A stretch of DNA of 64,000 nt, from assembly GCA_000402755.1 (NCBI GenBank), contig AQSD01000005.1:1-64000 (forward strand), written 5' to 3'. The translations under genes and the position numbers were made by a program. Below the pieces are notes generated by a model. The model was given only the letters and a program-made list of their open reading frames with translations. It had not been told where the DNA came from and ran no database searches. Origin of the DNA: Fidelibacterota bacterium SCGC AAA160-B08. GTDB lineage: Bacteria > Fidelibacterota > Marinisomatia > Marinisomatales > Marinisomataceae. Of this stretch, positions 60,937-64,000 are shown in pieces. Numbering within the stretch: the first letter of the stretch is position 1; every line of letters starts with the position of its first letter.

Positions 60937-61659
60937 GTGAATCATAAGCCTTATAAAAATCTAACTAATTCAAAAAAAGAACAGATTGTTACTATGTTTG
61001 ATCGTATTGCTAAAACATACGATCGATTAAATGGACTTATTACGTTTGGAATGGATAAGGCTTGGCGTAGAAGCGTAGCAACCATGATTCTTGCTAAAAA
61101 TCCTACAAGTATATTAGATGTAGCTACAGGCACTGGAGCTCTAGCAATTGATTTAGCGACACGATCTTCGGTAGAGATAGTTGGAATAGATATTTCACAA
61201 GAAATGCTTACTATCGGTAAGGAAAAAATACGTTCCTTGGGATTGGATAAAACAATTAGCATGGAATTAGATGACGCTGAATCATTATCATTTAATAGTG
61301 ATCGCTTTGATGCAGTAACAATAGGATTCGGAGTGCGTAATTTTGAAGATTTAAATCAAGGATTACGCGAAGTAAATAGGGTCTTAAAATCTGGAGGACA
61401 ATTGGTTATACTTGAAACATCTGTCCCAACATATTTTCCATTTAAACAAGGATACTACTTATATACAAAATGGGTTATTCCCTTATTTGGTAAGTTGTTT
61501 GCGAGAAATAAAGTTGCCTATGAATATCTATCTACATCTGCTAATATTTTTCCTCACGGAGAAAGATTTAATGAAATTCTAAGAAAAAATGGATTTAAGA
61601 ATACTGTTAGTTATCCAAGAATGTTTGGTATTGTAACTATTTACTCAGCATTTAAATAA
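60937..61659 (+). CDS. ubiE: Demethylmenaquinone/ubiquinone methyltransferase UbiE (MenG)
   Basis: This 240-residue SAM methyltransferase does the C-methylation step of menaquinone synthesis. Motif I is ILDVATGTGALAIDLA, with MFDRIAKTYDRLN and TIGFGVRNFEDLNQGL, EVNRVLKSGGQLVILE. It starts at GTG (60937), in line with family length; an ATG at 60997 would cut the N-terminus. Menaquinone is the expected substrate of alternative complex III. Its stop directly abuts the convergent gene's stop. Confidence 0.93.
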   Translation: MNHKPYKNLTNSKKEQIVTMFDRIAKTYDRLNGLITFGMDKAWRRSVATMILAKNPTSILDVATGTGALAIDLATRSSVEIVGIDISQEMLTIGKEKIRSLGLDKTISMELDDAESLSFNSDRFDAVTIGFGVRNFEDLNQGLREVNRVLKSGGQLVILETSVPTYFPFKQGYYLYTKWVIPLFGKLFARNKVAYEYLSTSANIFPHGERFNEILRKNGFKNTVSYPRMFGIVTIYSAFK

Positions 61660-62268
61660 TTAAAAATGTACCATCAATGTAAAGAAGGTATCCTTACCAT
61701 TGCCGCCAAATTCAACTAGATAATTTCTCTTCAATATGCGAACAACTGGTAATATCTTTTCATAATTTTTATTATCTATCTGATGGTTAGAGTATTGACC
61801 TATCAACCAGATTGAAGTACCCTTATATCCTTTTATTTTTGGTGTAAATGCAAGGCGAAAATTATGCATAATTGATTCATCGTATGAGAAGTATTCCAAC
61901 ATGTGCATTACCATAAATCGTCTATTTTCCCAATCAGCATGTAGTCCCAACTTATACATAGATTCTTCAGAATCTAGATTGAAACTAATACTAGATAATC
62001 CGTAGATATTCGCTTGGTAAGAACGACTATTCCATCGTTTTATTAATAAATTATTATTGGATGCAATAAAAGACTGCTCATCATACTTATGATTAAATAT
62101 TTGAATACCAGAATACCAATTTCTGGTTAATGTTTTACCAAACCTTATATCAGTAATATCAGGAGAATCAATTAACCAAATCACCTTCCCGCCTTTAAAT
62201 ATAACAGGATGTGCGCTCAGCATAGATATAAATAAGAAAGAGCAAAGAATAAGTTTTTTTGTATTCAA
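61660..62268 (-). CDS. Exported beta-rich protein, possibly outer-membrane barrel
   Basis: This 202-residue protein has a signal peptide (MLSAHP, cleavage near 19-20) and then beta-type alternation with many aromatic residues (FGKTLTRNWYSGIQIF, YQANIYGLSSISFNL, FMVMHMLEYFSYDE), ending in FFTLMVHF, a terminal Phe as in outer-membrane barrels. No family is clear to me. It lies six bases after the HMA-domain gene on the same strand, so it may be a metal-linked outer-membrane partner. Confidence 0.6.
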   Translation of the reverse strand: MNTKKLILCSFLFISMLSAHPVIFKGGKVIWLIDSPDITDIRFGKTLTRNWYSGIQIFNHKYDEQSFIASNNNLLIKRWNSRSYQANIYGLSSISFNLDSEESMYKLGLHADWENRRFMVMHMLEYFSYDESIMHNFRLAFTPKIKGYKGTSIWLIGQYSNHQIDNKNYEKILPVVRILKRNYLVEFGGNGKDTFFTLMVHF

Positions 62269-62274
62269 AAAAAT

Positions 62275-62646
62275 CTAACCGACTAGCTTAGGAGCCGCCT
62301 TTTTCTTGATAGATTTTCCATCAAAATTTGTATAGATAGAAACTGTGTCATATCCAGCGTCTTTAACAATTTGTATAGCCTCGAGTGCATCAATTGTTTT
62401 TGATAAATCTACAGGGATATAAATCATTTGTGTATCAAGATCTATTTCAATGCCATCTGCTTTGAATTTTTTATTATTTAAAAATGAAAGCTCAGATAAT
62501 CCTTCTTGAATACCAAATGCACACATAGCACATACCATACCATTCACTTCTAATACCATTTCATCTTTCTCAACATTCAAATCTAAATCTTGGCTATAAA
62601 GAACTGATGCAAATAATATTATTACAATTAATATATATTTTTTCAT
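62275..62646 (-). CDS. Exported HMA-domain protein (CXXC)
   Basis: This 123-residue protein has a signal (VLYSQ, cleavage near 19) and one heavy-metal-associated domain with GMVCAMCAFG at 36-45, i.e. Cys39 and Cys42 in the standard CXXC copper site. The later part (IPVDLSKTIDALEAIQIVKDAGYDTVSIY) is the HMA helix and strand, with a Lys-rich tail. It should bind copper or a similar metal in the periplasm and lies ahead of a barrel-like gene. Confidence 0.82.
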   Translation of the reverse strand: MKKYILIVIILFASVLYSQDLDLNVEKDEMVLEVNGMVCAMCAFGIQEGLSELSFLNNKKFKADGIEIDLDTQMIYIPVDLSKTIDALEAIQIVKDAGYDTVSIYTNFDGKSIKKKAAPKLVG

Positions 62647-62693
62647 ACTAAAATTTATATTAAAAAATCTAGATATACACTATATTATCAATA

Positions 62694-63962
62694 ATGAGAC
62701 TTTTTAAACAAGCGATATTTCTATTGTGTATATGTATGATATTTTCTTGTTCTCAGACACAAGAAGGAAGTTCAGATCAAGTTTATAATCAACCAGGAAC
62801 TCCATTAATCTTAATTTCAATCGATGGTTTTCGATGGGATTATTTAGAAAAAACAGATACTCCCTACTTAGATCAACTTGTGGCATCCGGCGCACGATCC
62901 CAAGGACTTATTCCTTCCTACCCAAGTAAAACATTTCCCAATCATCTTAGTATCGTTACAGGATCTTATCCTAATAATCATGGACTAGTTGCCAATAGGA
63001 TGTATGATGAAGTCTTTGATGAATATTATTATATCGGACAAGGCAGTACGGCAGCACGAGATGGTAAATGGATTAATAGAGAGCCAATTTGGGTTACAGT
63101 AGAAAACCAATCCCTTCGTGCTATGACTATGTTTTGGCCAGCATCTGATGCAAAAATTATGGGAGTAAGACCATCTAATTGGTTTACATATAATGAATCC
63201 ATTACAAATACGCAGCGCATGGAACAACTATTACGATGGCTTGATTTAAAAGACAATAAACGTCCTACCTTTCTAGCAAGCTATTTTAGTGATGTAGATA
63301 ATGCAGGTCATAGATATGGACCTGAAGCAGAAGAAACCAAAATAGCTATCAGAAGTATTGATAGTGAAATTGGCGTACTAATTAATGGCTTAAAAGATCG
63401 TGGAATCTTTGATGCAGTAAATATTGTGATTGTTTCTGATCATGGCATGACAGAGACCTATACTGATCAAGTCATTTTTTTAGATGACTATATTGATATG
63501 TCAAGAGTGGAATTAGTTGATAAAGGTCCGTTTGCCGTTATGCGAGTGGTTATGGGGTTAATTGATGGTGATGCTAAACCAGAAGTAGATAATTTATTTC
63601 CATTATTAGAAAATGCACATCCTAATATGAAAATTTACAAGAAAAATGAATTCCCAGAAAATTTTCATATGACCGATAATCGTCGTATTCAAGATTTAAC
63701 TGCAGTAGCCGATGATCATTGGCGCATTTTAACGCGTGACACTTTTAATCCAAGCTATTTTCCAAAAGGGGATCATGGCTATCATCCTGACTATGAATCA
63801 ATGCATGGAATCTTTATTGGTCATGGGCCAGATTTTAAAATAGACTATGTCGGCCCTAGAGTTCAAAACATTCATTTATATGAAATGATGTGCAAGTTAA
63901 TGGACATTACTCCTTCTATAAACGATGGAGACATTACAGCAACCACCACTTTTTTGAAATAG
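62694..63962 (+). CDS. Nucleotide pyrophosphatase/phosphodiesterase-family lipoprotein
   Basis: This 422-residue protein belongs to the ENPP subgroup of the alkaline phosphatase superfamily. It has a lipobox (IFSC, Cys19) and two-metal site parts: Asp44 (SIDGFRWD), Thr80 as nucleophile (PSKTFPNHLS), FSDVDNAGHRYGPE, VSDHGMTE and GDHGYHP. It hydrolyses phosphodiesters or pyrophosphates at the cell surface, perhaps to scavenge nucleotides or phosphate. It lies 47 bases from the divergent HMA gene. Confidence 0.92.
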   Translation: MRLFKQAIFLLCICMIFSCSQTQEGSSDQVYNQPGTPLILISIDGFRWDYLEKTDTPYLDQLVASGARSQGLIPSYPSKTFPNHLSIVTGSYPNNHGLVANRMYDEVFDEYYYIGQGSTAARDGKWINREPIWVTVENQSLRAMTMFWPASDAKIMGVRPSNWFTYNESITNTQRMEQLLRWLDLKDNKRPTFLASYFSDVDNAGHRYGPEAEETKIAIRSIDSEIGVLINGLKDRGIFDAVNIVIVSDHGMTETYTDQVIFLDDYIDMSRVELVDKGPFAVMRVVMGLIDGDAKPEVDNLFPLLENAHPNMKIYKKNEFPENFHMTDNRRIQDLTAVADDHWRILTRDTFNPSYFPKGDHGYHPDYESMHGIFIGHGPDFKIDYVGPRVQNIHLYEMMCKLMDITPSINDGDITATTTFLK

Positions 63963-63972
63963 CTATTTTCTA

Positions 63973-64000
63973 ATGAAAAAAGAAGAACCGTCTATAAGAA
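63973..64000 (+). CDS. Start of a possible next gene (partial)
   Basis: An ATG at 63973, ten bases after the ENPP stop, opens a frame (MKKEEPSIR) that runs off the window end. Only nine codons are visible, so no function can be given, and it may not be a gene. Confidence 0.3.

Noticed and set aside
1..64000. Mobile elements, prophage, CRISPR arrays, rRNA
   Set aside because: No transposase, integrase, phage structural gene, spaced direct-repeat array or rRNA sequence was seen in any part of the window.

Overview
The window is about 64 kb of a low-GC (visibly AT-rich), very compact bacterial chromosome. The gene set is Gram-negative and aerobic: a TonB-dependent outer-membrane receptor, many lipoproteins with short signal peptides, an alternative complex III plus caa3-type oxidase operon, demethylmenaquinone methyltransferase, class II FBPase and a vertebrate-type class I aldolase. 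This mix, the compactness and the base composition fit the Fibrobacterota-Chlorobiota-Bacteroidota superphylum. My best guess is a marine Marinimicrobia (SAR406)-like lineage, but no marker gene in the window proves this. I see no rRNA, insertion sequence, prophage, CRISPR array or broken gene.

Layout. 1-607: end of a transketolase gene and rpiB. 631-15214 (minus): one 15-gene respiratory operon, actA-B-C-D-E-F, a small membrane protein, a SCO protein, cytochrome oxidase subunits II-I-III-IV, heme A synthase, a second SCO protein and heme O synthase. 15349-18813: anion transporter with a tandem universal stress protein, thiol peroxidase and iron-type superoxide dismutase. 18884-22403: lipoprotein, TonB receptor and thiamine pyrophosphokinase, with two related inverted repeats. 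22400-25774 (minus): overlapping chain ending in FBPase and aldolase. 25797-28656: small membrane proteins, a third SCO protein and a metal-binding-domain protein. 28666-28737: tRNA-Lys. 28794-32929: cold-shock protein, sulfotransferase, small basic protein, MORN-like and YHYH lipoproteins.

33000-36929 (minus): carboxylate-amine ligase followed by queC-queE-queD-queF (queuosine precursor synthesis and reduction). 36989-41446: envelope glycan cluster with teichoic-acid-like enzymes, then rlmN. 41443-46171: lipoprotein glutaredoxin, small membrane proteins, a flippase-like protein, a DUF1295 protein, and a YceI / four-helix membrane protein / Rieske lipoprotein group. 46172-51355: acyltransferase, short-chain dehydrogenase and a 1111-residue CPBP-type membrane protease built from two similar halves. 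51516-54429: acyl-CoA dehydrogenase, reductase and second DUF1295 protein. 54488-56038: ECF sigma factor and divergent envelope lipoprotein genes. 56050-63962: acetyl-CoA synthetase, hemolysin III-type protein, unknown proteins, ubiE, an HMA-domain protein and a nucleotide pyrophosphatase-like lipoprotein.

How it works together: quinol made with UbiE/MenG help is oxidised by alternative complex III, and electrons pass through ActA/ActE hemes to the heme-c-bearing subunit II of an A2-type oxidase. Heme A and copper come from the operon's own CtaA/CtaB and SCO proteins. Several further copper or redox proteins lie elsewhere in the window. Genes overlap by 4-26 bases throughout, convergent pairs share stop codons, and divergent starts lie as little as 25 bases apart. 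The entries most worth a second look are the duplicated CPBP protein, the Rieske/YceI/four-helix group, the internally duplicated exported protein at 60047-60883, the paired inverted repeats around the TonB receptor, and tiny ORFs stitched to neighbours by ATGA overlaps.
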